From the NCBI GenBank assembly GCA_035495315.1, contig DATJGF010000158.1:11378-75377 (forward strand): a stretch of DNA of 64,000 nucleotides, read 5' to 3'. This stretch comes from DATJGF01 sp035495315 (GTDB taxonomy: Bacteria > Verrucomicrobiota > Verrucomicrobiia > Limisphaerales > UBA8199). The notes below the pieces were generated by a model. That model did not search any database. It was not told the DNA's origin and was given only the letters and a program-made list of their open reading frames with translations. Within the stretch, counting starts at the first letter, position 1. Every line of letters begins with the position of its first letter. Of the stretch, positions 8,691 through 16,982 are shown one piece after another. A program made the position numbers and the translations under genes.

Positions 8691-9782
8691 ATGCCGAAGA
8701 ATCTTATTCTCTGTTGCGACGGCACTAGCAACCAATTCTCGGGCCACCAAACCAATGTAATTCGGCTCTACCGTTGTGCCCCCAACATCGCTGGCCAACA
8801 GGTAACGTTTTACGATCCGGGCGTCGGGACGATGCCGGCGGCCGGGGTGCCGACCGGGATCGCCAAACGGATCTCGGTGCTGCTCGGATTGGCGATCGGC
8901 CTCGGGTTCAATGATAACGTGCGCGATGCCTATTGCTATCTCATGGACAATTTTGAGGACGGCGATCGTGTATTCCTGTTCGGATTCAGCCGCGGCGCTT
9001 TCACAGCTCGGGCAGTGGCGGGTATGCTGTATGCCGTCGGGTTGCTGCGGCCCGGGACCGAAAACCTTGTCCCTTATGCGATGAGCTATTGGCGTAATTG
9101 CTACTCACCAACTGGATCCAAGGTGGCCGCCGACTTTAAACGCACGCTGGCGCGCGAATGCCATCCTCATTTCCTGGGACTTTGGGACACGGTTGGCTCA
9201 GTCGGGTGGTTTAATAACTTTCAGACCTTCCCTTTTACCCGTCACAACCCCGAGATTGCGATCGTGCGCCATGCCGTCTCGATTGATGAGCGGCGCTGCT
9301 GTTTCCGTCACAACCTCATGGAGGTGGATAGAAACAATCCGAAGCAGGACATTAAGAACGTCTGGTTTGCCGGCGTGCATTCCGACGTCGGCGGTGGCTA
9401 TCCGGAAGCGGAGAGCGGACTATCCAAGCTCGCGTTGGAATGGATAGTGCGCGAGGCCAAAGCCGCAGGAATGGTTGTCGCCGAAGATGTCCTGGCGGTT
9501 CAGCTTGGGTCTCGTGCCGGCAAGACGGGTGTGGTCCATGCGCCTCCTGCCCCGTCTGCCAAACTGCACCAATCTTTGCATGGGTTATGGTGGCTTCTCG
9601 AAGTCTTGCCTCGCCGCCAATGGCATCCTGAAACGCGGAAACTGGAATGGTCCTGGGGGCCTGACCGGCCACGGCGCATGCCGGACAACCCTCCGGTTCA
9701 TGCCAGTGTTCAGGAACGGCAAAAGCTCGTTTCGGATTATCGTCCGCCCAACTTGCCTCCTGATTATAAAATCATTTTTTAA
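8691..9782 (+). CDS. DUF2235 alpha/beta-hydrolase (Tle1-like)
   Basis: This 363-residue protein opens with 'KNLILCCDGTSNQ', the typical DUF2235 start, and has the nucleophile elbow 'FLFGFSRGAFTARAVAGML' (GxSxG) near residue 100 and a late 'GVHSDVGGGYPE' motif near 230. This is the Ser-Asp-His hydrolase arrangement seen in DUF2235 and type VI lipase effectors of the Tle1 class. There is no signal peptide, VgrG, PAAR or immunity-like neighbour, so a secreted effector role is not supported here. A cytoplasmic esterase or phospholipase is the neutral call. It probably shares a transcript with the DUF2252 gene upstream. Confidence 0.85.
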   Translation: MPKNLILCCDGTSNQFSGHQTNVIRLYRCAPNIAGQQVTFYDPGVGTMPAAGVPTGIAKRISVLLGLAIGLGFNDNVRDAYCYLMDNFEDGDRVFLFGFSRGAFTARAVAGMLYAVGLLRPGTENLVPYAMSYWRNCYSPTGSKVAADFKRTLARECHPHFLGLWDTVGSVGWFNNFQTFPFTRHNPEIAIVRHAVSIDERRCCFRHNLMEVDRNNPKQDIKNVWFAGVHSDVGGGYPEAESGLSKLALEWIVREAKAAGMVVAEDVLAVQLGSRAGKTGVVHAPPAPSAKLHQSLHGLWWLLEVLPRRQWHPETRKLEWSWGPDRPRRMPDNPPVHASVQERQKLVSDYRPPNLPPDYKIIF

Positions 9783-10237
9783 GGACCGCATTGTGGCTCT
9801 TCTGGATTACCGCCTTCTTCCCGGCGGGAAGGCCGCTCAACTGAGTATTGTGTTTGCGCCTTCGTGTCAGGATAATCACACAAATGGTTAGCGTCAGAAA
9901 ACAGGGGTCCAAGTGATTATCGCTGGAGCTTACTACCGAAAGGGGCAAGGGGTCTTTTGAGACGTAAAAAGGCCGCAAAAAGCGATCGTGATCGATTTGG
10001 CCGACCAGAGGTATAACCAATTGATTGTTGAAGTCGAAAATCCCGCCCAAACCGTTACCCAACTCCGGAAGTGGATGCCACCGCCTGACTGAAAAACCTG
10101 AGTTCCGACCACCTTACATCCACCCCTTCCTGTTACGTAATTACAATCACCTTATAATCTTTCGGCACAGAAGCTGCATAATCAGTGGGGATACGCACGA
10201 TAAGACACAGTCGCTTTATTTAAACAGAACAACATCC
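9783..10237. other. Intergenic stretch without a recognised gene
   Basis: No convincing coding region lies here. Short open frames on either strand have no recognisable motifs. A small imperfect hairpin (CTTCCC-GGC-GGGAAG, about 9819-9833) follows the DUF2235 gene and may act as a weak terminator, although no T-run follows. The remainder probably holds the promoter of the S53 peptidase gene. Confidence 0.5.
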
Positions 10238-13200
10238 ATGAGAGTCAGACCCACTGCGGGCATAGTAGTGGCGCTATCGTTGTTGCCGTTTTGTTCGCCG
10301 GCAGTTGGAACACCATTGCTGCCCGGCCACGTGCCTCAAGCGGTCCAAACCTCAAGGCCTATAAGCGATGTTGAACCTGCTCGGCGGCTTGATCTTGCAA
10401 TCGGTTTGCCTCTGCGCAATCGAGAAGGGTTAACAAATTTGCTCCAAGCACTTTATGACCCACACAACCCGCGATACCGCCACTTTTTGACCAATAAACA
10501 ATTCGGTGAGCTGTTCGGTCCTTCCGCCGATCAATACGCGGCTGTTATGGCATTTGCACAGTCGCATGGGCTAACAGTGACGCGCACGCATGAAAATCGG
10601 GTGTTGCTGGATATAAATGGGTCGGTCGGTGATATCGAAAAGGCGTTCAACATTACTTTGCGGGTCTTTCAACACCCGACCGAAAACCGCACCTTTTTCG
10701 CTCCTAATGGCGAACCCGCGGTAGATGAATCTGTTCCAATTTTGGACATTAGCGGGTTGGATGACTATAGCCGGCCACATCCTTTAGTTCACAAAAAACC
10801 CAAATCCTCGGGACCGCAGCCGCAATATGGTTCGGGACCCGGCGGCACCTATTTTAGTTCTGACTTCAGGGCAGCTTACGCTCGCAACGTGACTGTGACT
10901 GGAGCTGGCGAGGCGATCGGCTTGCTTGAGTTTGACGGCTATTACGCCAGCGATATCACGTCCTACGAAAGCCAGGCCGGCTTGCCGAATGTGCCGTTAA
11001 CGAACGTGCTTCTCGATGGATTCAACGGGAATCCAGGGAGCGGAAATATTGAAGTGGCGCTTGATATTGAAATGGCGATCGCAATGGCTCCGGGTCTCAG
11101 CCAGGTCCTCGTGTATGAGGCCGGACCCAGAGGTCTGCCCAATGACATGCTGAACCGAATGGCGACTGACAATCTCGCACGGCAACTCAGTTCCTCATGG
11201 GCCTGGTCGGGAGGGCCTAACGCCACGACCGATCAGATTTTCCAGCAATTCGCTGCTCAGGGGCAATCCTTTTTCCAGGCTGCCGGTGATAACGGCGCCT
11301 ACACTGGATCGATCATCGAACCATGCGATAACCCTTACGTCACGATTGTCGGAGGGACGACGTTGTCGACAACCGGTCCGGGTGGTGCGTGGGTATCGGA
11401 GATCGCGTGGAATTGGTACAACAGCGGGACGGGCACGAGTGGCACGGGTGGCGGGATTAGCACCAGCTACCCAATTCCGATCTGGCAGCAGGGTATTAGC
11501 ATGTCGGCCAACCAGGGATCAACTTCGATGCGAAACATACCCGACGTTGCGCTCACGGCGGATAATATTTGGGTGACGTACAACAATGGCAGTTCCGGGG
11601 CGGTAGGCGGCACCAGTGCTGCGGCTCCGTTATGGGCGGGGGTTGCCGCGTTAATTAATCAACAAGGGCTGGCAAATGGCTTGCAGCCGATCGGGTTCAT
11701 CAATCCGGCTATTTATGCGATAGGCAAAGGCGGCACTTATGCCAGCGCCTTTCACGACATCACCACCGGAAACAACACGAATAGCAGCAGCCCAACCCGA
11801 TTCTTTGCTGTGTCGGGTTTTGATCTGTGCACAGGCTGGGGCACACCGGCGGGCAGCGGCTTAATAAATGCCCTCGCGGGCGGTGCGACTCCTCATGTTG
11901 TAACCAACAGCGCCTCGCTGGCGTTAGAGAGTTGCACTAACAATGCTGTCGACCCGAATGAAGCCGTGACGGTGAATTTCAGCTTAGTCAATGCGGGCTC
12001 GGCGAATACCACAAATCTAGTGGCCACGCTGCAAGCCGGTGGCGGGGTGACCTCGCCTGGTCCGTCGCAAACCTATGGCGCTCTGATCGCCGGTGGCTCT
12101 GCTGTGGCTCGGCCGTTTAGCTTTATTGCCAATGGAAGTTGCGGCGGACTGATTACGGCGACGCTCCAACTGCAGGACGGGACGGCCAGCCTGGGCACCC
12201 TGAGTTTCAACATGCCACTGGGCAGCACAGTGATTGGGAGTACCTTCTCCGAGAAGTTCGATGGGACAACAGCTCCGAGTCTGCCATCCGCTTGGACCAC
12301 GGCTGTTATTTCTGGCCTGGATTCAAGTTGGGTTCTGACGAATGGATTCAGCGACACAAGTCCCAATTCGGCTTTTGTGCCCGATGCCGCGACGGCCGGC
12401 GAAACCGTGCTGGTCTCGCCGGGCATCGCAATCTCCTCTGCTTCAGCCCAGCTCACCTTCCGGCACAATTATGATTTGGCAGTGCAAACGATAGCGCACC
12501 CGCGCTCGACCACCTACTTCAACGGTGGAGTCCTCGAGATTGCAATCGGTAATGGCACCTACACTGATATCATTGCCGCCGGCGGCAGTTTCGTTACAGG
12601 CGGTTACAATTGCACTCTCGCCACCGGAAATCCTTTGGCTGGCAGCCAGGCGTGGGGTGGTAATTCGGGCGGCTGGATTTCAAGTACCGTGAATCTGCCG
12701 TCCTCGGCGGCAGGTCAGACCATTCACTTGCGATGGAGTTGTGCTACCGCGATTAACGCCTCAGTAGGGATCGGGTGGTTCGTCGATTCCGTTTCTATCC
12801 GTGACAGTACCTATCAATGCTGCACGCCAACTGCCGACGTCACCGTGACCCAGACAGTCTCGCCCAATCCGGGCATTGCGGGACAGAATCTCACCTATAC
12901 TTTGGCGATTGCCAATAGCGGCTCGCTGGTGGCTACAAACGTTGCGATAACGAATGTTCTCCCCGTCAGCGTCACTTTTGTAAGCGCCTCTCCCGGGTGT
13001 ATTAACCTGGGTGGAAGCATCGCGTGCACGCTGGGAACTTTGCCCGGCCTGGCAAAGAGCAATATTTTGATCACTGTGACCCCGAACGTTCAAGGCGCGA
13101 TCACGAATGTCGCGGCTGTATCCTCCAGTACTTCCGATTCCAACCCGGCCAACAATTCCTCGACCAATGTAACCAGCATATACACCTCCCCGGCTGTTAC

Positions 13201-14680
13201 AGCACAACCCACGAATGTCGTTACCCTCATAGGTGGCAATGCTTCGTTTCACCTGACTGCTACCGGCAGCGCGCCATTGAGCTATCGCTGGACATATAAC
13301 GGCTCAATGATCGCGGGAGCCACCTTGGATACGCTCAGCCTATCCAATGTGCAACCTGCGCAAGCGGGAAACTACGCGGGGGTTGTGACCAATATGGCCG
13401 GTTCAGTGACCAGCGCCGTCGCCACACTTACCGTTCTGGTTCCACCGACGATTACGACTCAGCCAACGAACCAAACAAAAGTCCTCGGCTCTGCCGCGGT
13501 GTTTCAGGTTGGCGCCGCCGGAACTACCCCCCTGGGTTACCAATGGTGGTTTGCGGGGAATCCTTTGAGCGGCGCGACCACCAATGCATTGGTGCTGAAT
13601 AATGTTCAGAGCACTCAAGCTGGCGGTTACAGTGTGGTCGTGACGAACATTGCCGGTTCAGTAACCAGTTTGGTGGCAAGTCTTACCGTCCTGGTGCCGC
13701 CCACAATCACGTTGCAACCTTCCAATCAAACGACGATTGTCGGCCAAAATGTGGCAGTCGAAGCCACAGCCACCGGCAGCATGCCTTTGAGTTACCAATG
13801 GTGGTTTAATGGGGCGCCGCTCGCGACGGCTACTTCAACCGTGTTGAATTTGTCCAACGTTCAGACGAATCAGGCAGGCAATTACACGTTCAGTGCGAGC
13901 AATGCCGCGGGTTCAGTCACCAGCCTGGTGGCGCAGCTGATCGTTCTGGTGCCCCCCACTATCTCTGCGCAATCAGCCGATCTAAAGGTCGTCGCGGGCA
14001 GCACTGCAAATTTTCAGGTGACAGCGTCCGGCACTCAGCCTCTCGGTTATCAGTGGTGGTTTAACCGAACCAATGCGGTTGGGATGAGCACTAACGTTTT
14101 GACGGTCACGAATGTGCAAGCGGGTCAAGCAGGCAGCTACGCCGTGGTGGTGACAAACGTCGCCGGTTCAGTAACGAGCAGCGTGGTGACGCTCGCCATT
14201 GGCAGTGCGCCGATAATCACACAGCAACCGTCGAGTCTTGTCGTGACTCAGAGTCAAAATGCGACGTTCCTGTTGAGTGTGAGCGGCGACACACCTTTGA
14301 TTTATGAATGGCGGTTTAATGCGACGCCGATTAGCGGTGGGAACAGCAATAGTTACACGGTTTTAGGAGCGACATTGGCGAATGCCGGAAATTATGATGC
14401 GGTGGTGACCAACGCTTACGGTTCGGTAACGAGTGCAGTGGCGCAGTTGACCGTGCTGGCACCTCTCTCGATTCTCAATATCACTCACGCGCAGACCGTT
14501 ACTTCGGTCTCCTTCCAAAGCGCCGTCGGGCAGAATTATCAACTTCAATATAAGACCCTTCTAAGTGATCCGACATGGACAACTGCGACGAGTCGGACGC
14601 CGGGCACGGGTGGCGTGTTAGTGCTTCAGGACACCAACGCTGTCGCCACAACTCGGTTTTATCGCGTGGCCGCTGAGTAA
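10238..14680 (+). CDS. Secreted S53 peptidase (sedolisin/kumamolisin type) with DUF11 and Ig-like repeats
   Basis: From the ATG at 10238 the protein has 1480 residues. It has a signal peptide (about 1-24), then an activation pro-domain (about 40-190, 'PHNPRYRHFLTNKQFGELFG'). In the S53 catalytic domain E272 and D276 lie in 'IEVALDIEMA', the oxyanion D351 in 'QAAGDNGAY' and S460 in 'GGTSAAAPLW'. A Ca-site-like 'GFDLCTGWGTPAG' follows. A jelly-roll-like region and a DUF11 domain ('NPGIAGQNLTYTLAIANSG') come next, then five Ig-like repeats of about 85 residues and a C-terminal 'ATTRFYRVAAE' tail common in this phylum. S53 enzymes are acid-acting serine-carboxyl endopeptidases. Upstream in-frame TTG codons at 10025 give no signal peptide and were rejected. 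Confidence 0.92.
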   Translation: MRVRPTAGIVVALSLLPFCSPAVGTPLLPGHVPQAVQTSRPISDVEPARRLDLAIGLPLRNREGLTNLLQALYDPHNPRYRHFLTNKQFGELFGPSADQYAAVMAFAQSHGLTVTRTHENRVLLDINGSVGDIEKAFNITLRVFQHPTENRTFFAPNGEPAVDESVPILDISGLDDYSRPHPLVHKKPKSSGPQPQYGSGPGGTYFSSDFRAAYARNVTVTGAGEAIGLLEFDGYYASDITSYESQAGLPNVPLTNVLLDGFNGNPGSGNIEVALDIEMAIAMAPGLSQVLVYEAGPRGLPNDMLNRMATDNLARQLSSSWAWSGGPNATTDQIFQQFAAQGQSFFQAAGDNGAYTGSIIEPCDNPYVTIVGGTTLSTTGPGGAWVSEIAWNWYNSGTGTSGTGGGISTSYPIPIWQQGISMSANQGSTSMRNIPDVALTADNIWVTYNNGSSGAVGGTSAAAPLWAGVAALINQQGLANGLQPIGFINPAIYAIGKGGTYASAFHDITTGNNTNSSSPTRFFAVSGFDLCTGWGTPAGSGLINALAGGATPHVVTNSASLALESCTNNAVDPNEAVTVNFSLVNAGSANTTNLVATLQAGGGVTSPGPSQTYGALIAGGSAVARPFSFIANGSCGGLITATLQLQDGTASLGTLSFNMPLGSTVIGSTFSEKFDGTTAPSLPSAWTTAVISGLDSSWVLTNGFSDTSPNSAFVPDAATAGETVLVSPGIAISSASAQLTFRHNYDLAVQTIAHPRSTTYFNGGVLEIAIGNGTYTDIIAAGGSFVTGGYNCTLATGNPLAGSQAWGGNSGGWISSTVNLPSSAAGQTIHLRWSCATAINASVGIGWFVDSVSIRDSTYQCCTPTADVTVTQTVSPNPGIAGQNLTYTLAIANSGSLVATNVAITNVLPVSVTFVSASPGCINLGGSIACTLGTLPGLAKSNILITVTPNVQGAITNVAAVSSSTSDSNPANNSSTNVTSIYTSPAVTAQPTNVVTLIGGNASFHLTATGSAPLSYRWTYNGSMIAGATLDTLSLSNVQPAQAGNYAGVVTNMAGSVTSAVATLTVLVPPTITTQPTNQTKVLGSAAVFQVGAAGTTPLGYQWWFAGNPLSGATTNALVLNNVQSTQAGGYSVVVTNIAGSVTSLVASLTVLVPPTITLQPSNQTTIVGQNVAVEATATGSMPLSYQWWFNGAPLATATSTVLNLSNVQTNQAGNYTFSASNAAGSVTSLVAQLIVLVPPTISAQSADLKVVAGSTANFQVTASGTQPLGYQWWFNRTNAVGMSTNVLTVTNVQAGQAGSYAVVVTNVAGSVTSSVVTLAIGSAPIITQQPSSLVVTQSQNATFLLSVSGDTPLIYEWRFNATPISGGNSNSYTVLGATLANAGNYDAVVTNAYGSVTSAVAQLTVLAPLSILNITHAQTVTSVSFQSAVGQNYQLQYKTLLSDPTWTTATSRTPGTGGVLVLQDTNAVATTRFYRVAAE
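13190..14460 (+). repeat. Five Ig-like coding repeats inside the S53 peptidase gene
   Basis: Five in-frame repeats of about 250 bp each encode modules ending 'AGxYxxVVTNxAGSVTSxVAxLTVL' and starting 'PPTIxxQP'. Repeats two to four are closest to each other ('PLGYQWWF' or 'PLSYQWWF' in each), which fits recent duplication. The fifth is more diverged. Confidence 0.85.
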
Positions 14681-14849
14681 AGCACGTCGGGCGGCCATTT
14701 TTTTCGGAATGCCCGCACCAACTGGAGTTTCAGGTAGGCGCCCGCCTTGCACTTGTTTTGAGGACGTCTTTTCAGGTTGTGAAACGCCATCTTTAAAAGA
14801 GAGAGCTTTACTCATATTCTTTGGACGAAAGGCAAAACGACTACCTGTT

Positions 14850-15977
14850 ATGGCGAAGACCAAATGTGTGGGCATACTTACCGCGGGGGGTGACAGCCCG
14901 GGATTGAATGCAGCTATTCGTGCTGTCGGCAAAGCCGCACTCGGATATTACGGGATGGAGTTTGTTGGGTTTCGGGATGGATTTCGCGGGCTGGCCGAAG
15001 ATCGGCGGATGCGCCTCGATAAAACGACTTTGGCCGGCATCCTGACGGTTGGTGGCACTATTCTGGGGACCAGTCGAGATAAGCCGCATCGCATGGAGAT
15101 TGATGGCCACGCGCGGGATATGACCCAAACCATTTTGAGAAGTTACGAAAAGAACAAGCTAAGCGCTCTGGTTTGTTTGGGGGGCGGCGGAACGCAGAAA
15201 AACGCTTTGCGGCTCGCGCAACTCGGATTGAATGTCATCACCTTGCCTAAAACAATTGATAACGACGTGGCGATGACGGATGCGACCTTTGGGTTTGATA
15301 CCGCCTTGGGCATAGCGACCGAAGCGATCGATCGCCTGCACAGCACCGCGCATAGCCACCACCGCATTGTAGTCGCCGAGATTATGGGCCATAATGCCGG
15401 TTGGCTGACCCTGGGCGCCGGTATTGCCGGCGGTGCGGACGTGATTCTAATCCCCGAGGTTCCCTACGATGTCAGCAGCATTGCCCAGGCGATACGCAAG
15501 CGCAGCAAACGCGGAACTAACTTCAGTATTGTGGCCGTGGCGGAGGGGGCACGAAGCAGGGAAGATTGGAATGCGTTACATCTTGCCGAAACCAAAAAGC
15601 AGAAAGCCCGAACCAAAGTCGAACGTCGTGCGGCAAAACTTGAATTGGAGGCCCTCGAGACCAAGCATACCGGCAATACTCTGCGTTTGGCCCGCCAGTT
15701 GGAAGAACTCACCGGATTGGAATCCCGCGTCACGATTCTTGGCTACGTCCAACGCGGCGGAACTCCCTCGGCGGCCGATCGGTTGTTAGCGACACGTTTG
15801 GGCACAACCTGCGCGGATTTGATTCATGATGGTGTATTCAGTGTAATGGTGGCTGCTGTTCGCGACGGAGCTGAACCGGTGCCACTCGAAAAAGTAGCCG
15901 GGAAACTTAAGACAGTTCCGCTCGATCATCCCTGGATCGCCAGTGCGCGTCGAGTCGGCACGAGCCTGGGCGACTGA
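14850..15977 (+). CDS. 6-phosphofructokinase family enzyme
   Basis: Starting at the ATG at 14850, directly before 'KCVGILTAGGDSPGLNAAIR', the enzyme has 375 residues. It carries the PFK signatures: 'GGDSPGLNAAIR', the catalytic 'LPKTIDNDV' loop, 'EIMGHNAGWLTLGAGIAGGAD' and 'GYVQRGGTPSAADR'. PFKs phosphorylate fructose 6-phosphate in glycolysis. The nucleotide-site motif reads 'CLGGGGTQKNA' where E. coli has GGDGS. The Mg-binding Asp is replaced by Gly, while the following Gly fits ATP use better than pyrophosphate use. A charged insertion ('ETKKQKARTKVERRAAKLE') sits before the C-terminal lobe. An in-frame start at 14709 would add 47 unrelated residues and is unlikely. Confidence 0.9.
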   Translation: MAKTKCVGILTAGGDSPGLNAAIRAVGKAALGYYGMEFVGFRDGFRGLAEDRRMRLDKTTLAGILTVGGTILGTSRDKPHRMEIDGHARDMTQTILRSYEKNKLSALVCLGGGGTQKNALRLAQLGLNVITLPKTIDNDVAMTDATFGFDTALGIATEAIDRLHSTAHSHHRIVVAEIMGHNAGWLTLGAGIAGGADVILIPEVPYDVSSIAQAIRKRSKRGTNFSIVAVAEGARSREDWNALHLAETKKQKARTKVERRAAKLELEALETKHTGNTLRLARQLEELTGLESRVTILGYVQRGGTPSAADRLLATRLGTTCADLIHDGVFSVMVAAVRDGAEPVPLEKVAGKLKTVPLDHPWIASARRVGTSLGD

Positions 15978-15992
15978 GCTCGCAAAAAAATT

Positions 15993-16016
15993 GCGCCGGG
16001 TCAAAAGACCCGGCGC
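15993..16016 (-). terminator. Rho-independent terminator between convergent genes
   Basis: A perfect 10-bp stem GCGCCGGGTC/GACCCGGCGC closes an AAAA loop. On the minus strand it is followed by a run of seven T (15984-15990 read in reverse), so it ends the PRC-barrel gene transcript. It may also stop read-through from the phosphofructokinase gene. Confidence 0.85.
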
Positions 16017-16081
16017 TTAATTCCAGACGTTGCAAAGTGTCGCTCGTCCGGAAAGGTCAGCGGCGACTCACCGCACTAACT

Positions 16082-16657
16082 TCATTTTGGAGTTTTTTCG
16101 TTAGGAAGGGTGCTCGAGGAGCTCCCGCTGGTGCTGCCGCTCGTGCCCGTCCCGAAACCGCCACCCACGCCTGTTGGTGCCTGCACATTGTAGTGACTAT
16201 AGATGCTTTGGACGAACGTGGGATTATTCAGCTCATCCCATTGATCGCGTGCGACTGTCGGCCCGCTTTGTAAGGCATCTTTAGTGGTATTCATTGAGAT
16301 TTCCACTTTGCCTTTGCCGGTACTGGTGACGGTGAGCGCTTGCCAGGGGACCAGGGCGTAACGGCCGCCGGAGACGTCGATCGCGCCAAATATCTGTCCT
16401 TGAGGGTTAAATACCAAATCCTTAATTGTTCCCAGGCTCTGGTCCTGCGTATTCTTTATCTTCTCTCCCAGGATATTCTTGGCCTGAAAAAACTGCATCT
16501 GCGACTGACTGCCCTGAAGTGCAGAACTGCTTTGTGTGCTGTCAGGTAACGTTGTTGATCGCGAGCTGCTCGAGCCAGAGCTGGTTTGAGCCAACGCCGT
16601 TCCGACCAGAAGCGCCACACTGGTTGCGGCAATGATTGATTTTAATAATGTCTTCAT
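16082..16657 (-). CDS. Exported PRC-barrel domain protein
   Basis: From the ATG at 16657 the product is 191 residues. It has a signal peptide (about 1-24, ending 'GTALA'), a Ser/Thr-rich linker, and a PRC-barrel domain at about 55-125 ('KNILGEKIKNTQDQSLGTI', 'DLVFNPQGQIFGAIDVSGG', 'RYALVPWQAL'). The low-complexity Gly/Ser tail runs to 'NEKTPK'. PRC-barrels are small beta-barrels that bind RNA, protein or membrane partners. Exported single-domain forms are common in soil bacteria and may serve in stress or envelope functions. A frame extension to 16696 adds 13 residues without a better signal and is less likely. A strong terminator follows the gene. Confidence 0.85.
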   Translation of the reverse strand: MKTLLKSIIAATSVALLVGTALAQTSSGSSSSRSTTLPDSTQSSSALQGSQSQMQFFQAKNILGEKIKNTQDQSLGTIKDLVFNPQGQIFGAIDVSGGRYALVPWQALTVTSTGKGKVEISMNTTKDALQSGPTVARDQWDELNNPTFVQSIYSHYNVQAPTGVGGGFGTGTSGSTSGSSSSTLPNEKTPK

Positions 16658-16982
16658 ACGTTTGATTGTTCGTTTTCCGGTTGTGACACCACGCAAACCT
16701 GCTGACGATGGTGCACCAACCCACCTAAACCTTCCTGGTTTTGTGACTCAACTGCCAATGAGCAGTTCGCCCCAAAGCGCTCCAAAAATGTGCGGAATCA
16801 TAGCCTTGTGGTTTTGAGACTGAGCTTTCGGGTCCAATACCCCATTTTATATTACTCTCTCAGGACCGATTGTGCCGTGCGCTGTGGCGTCGCCCAGCTC
16901 GGGGAGCGGGTCGAAAATTTTCCACGGTGTTTGAGCAGAATAGGTTTCGATCGGCCAGAAATCGAAGTGGGCCAGCCATAAA
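16658..16982. other. Intergenic stretch upstream of the JAMM-E2 operon
   Basis: This divergent region should hold promoters for both the PRC-barrel gene and the JAMM-E2 operon. A minus-strand open frame covers 16847-17074 and has a fairly protein-like middle ('LAHFDFWPIETYSAQTPW'). It overlaps the 5' end of the JAMM-E2 gene, has no family signature and is not called as a gene. Confidence 0.4.

Noticed and set aside
8691..9782. DUF2235 protein as a type VI effector
   Set aside because: No VgrG, PAAR, Hcp or immunity gene is adjacent and there is no secretion signal.
10025..10237. Longer N-terminus for the S53 peptidase
   Set aside because: It would start at TTG and bury the signal peptide. 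The ATG at 10238 gives a proper signal sequence.
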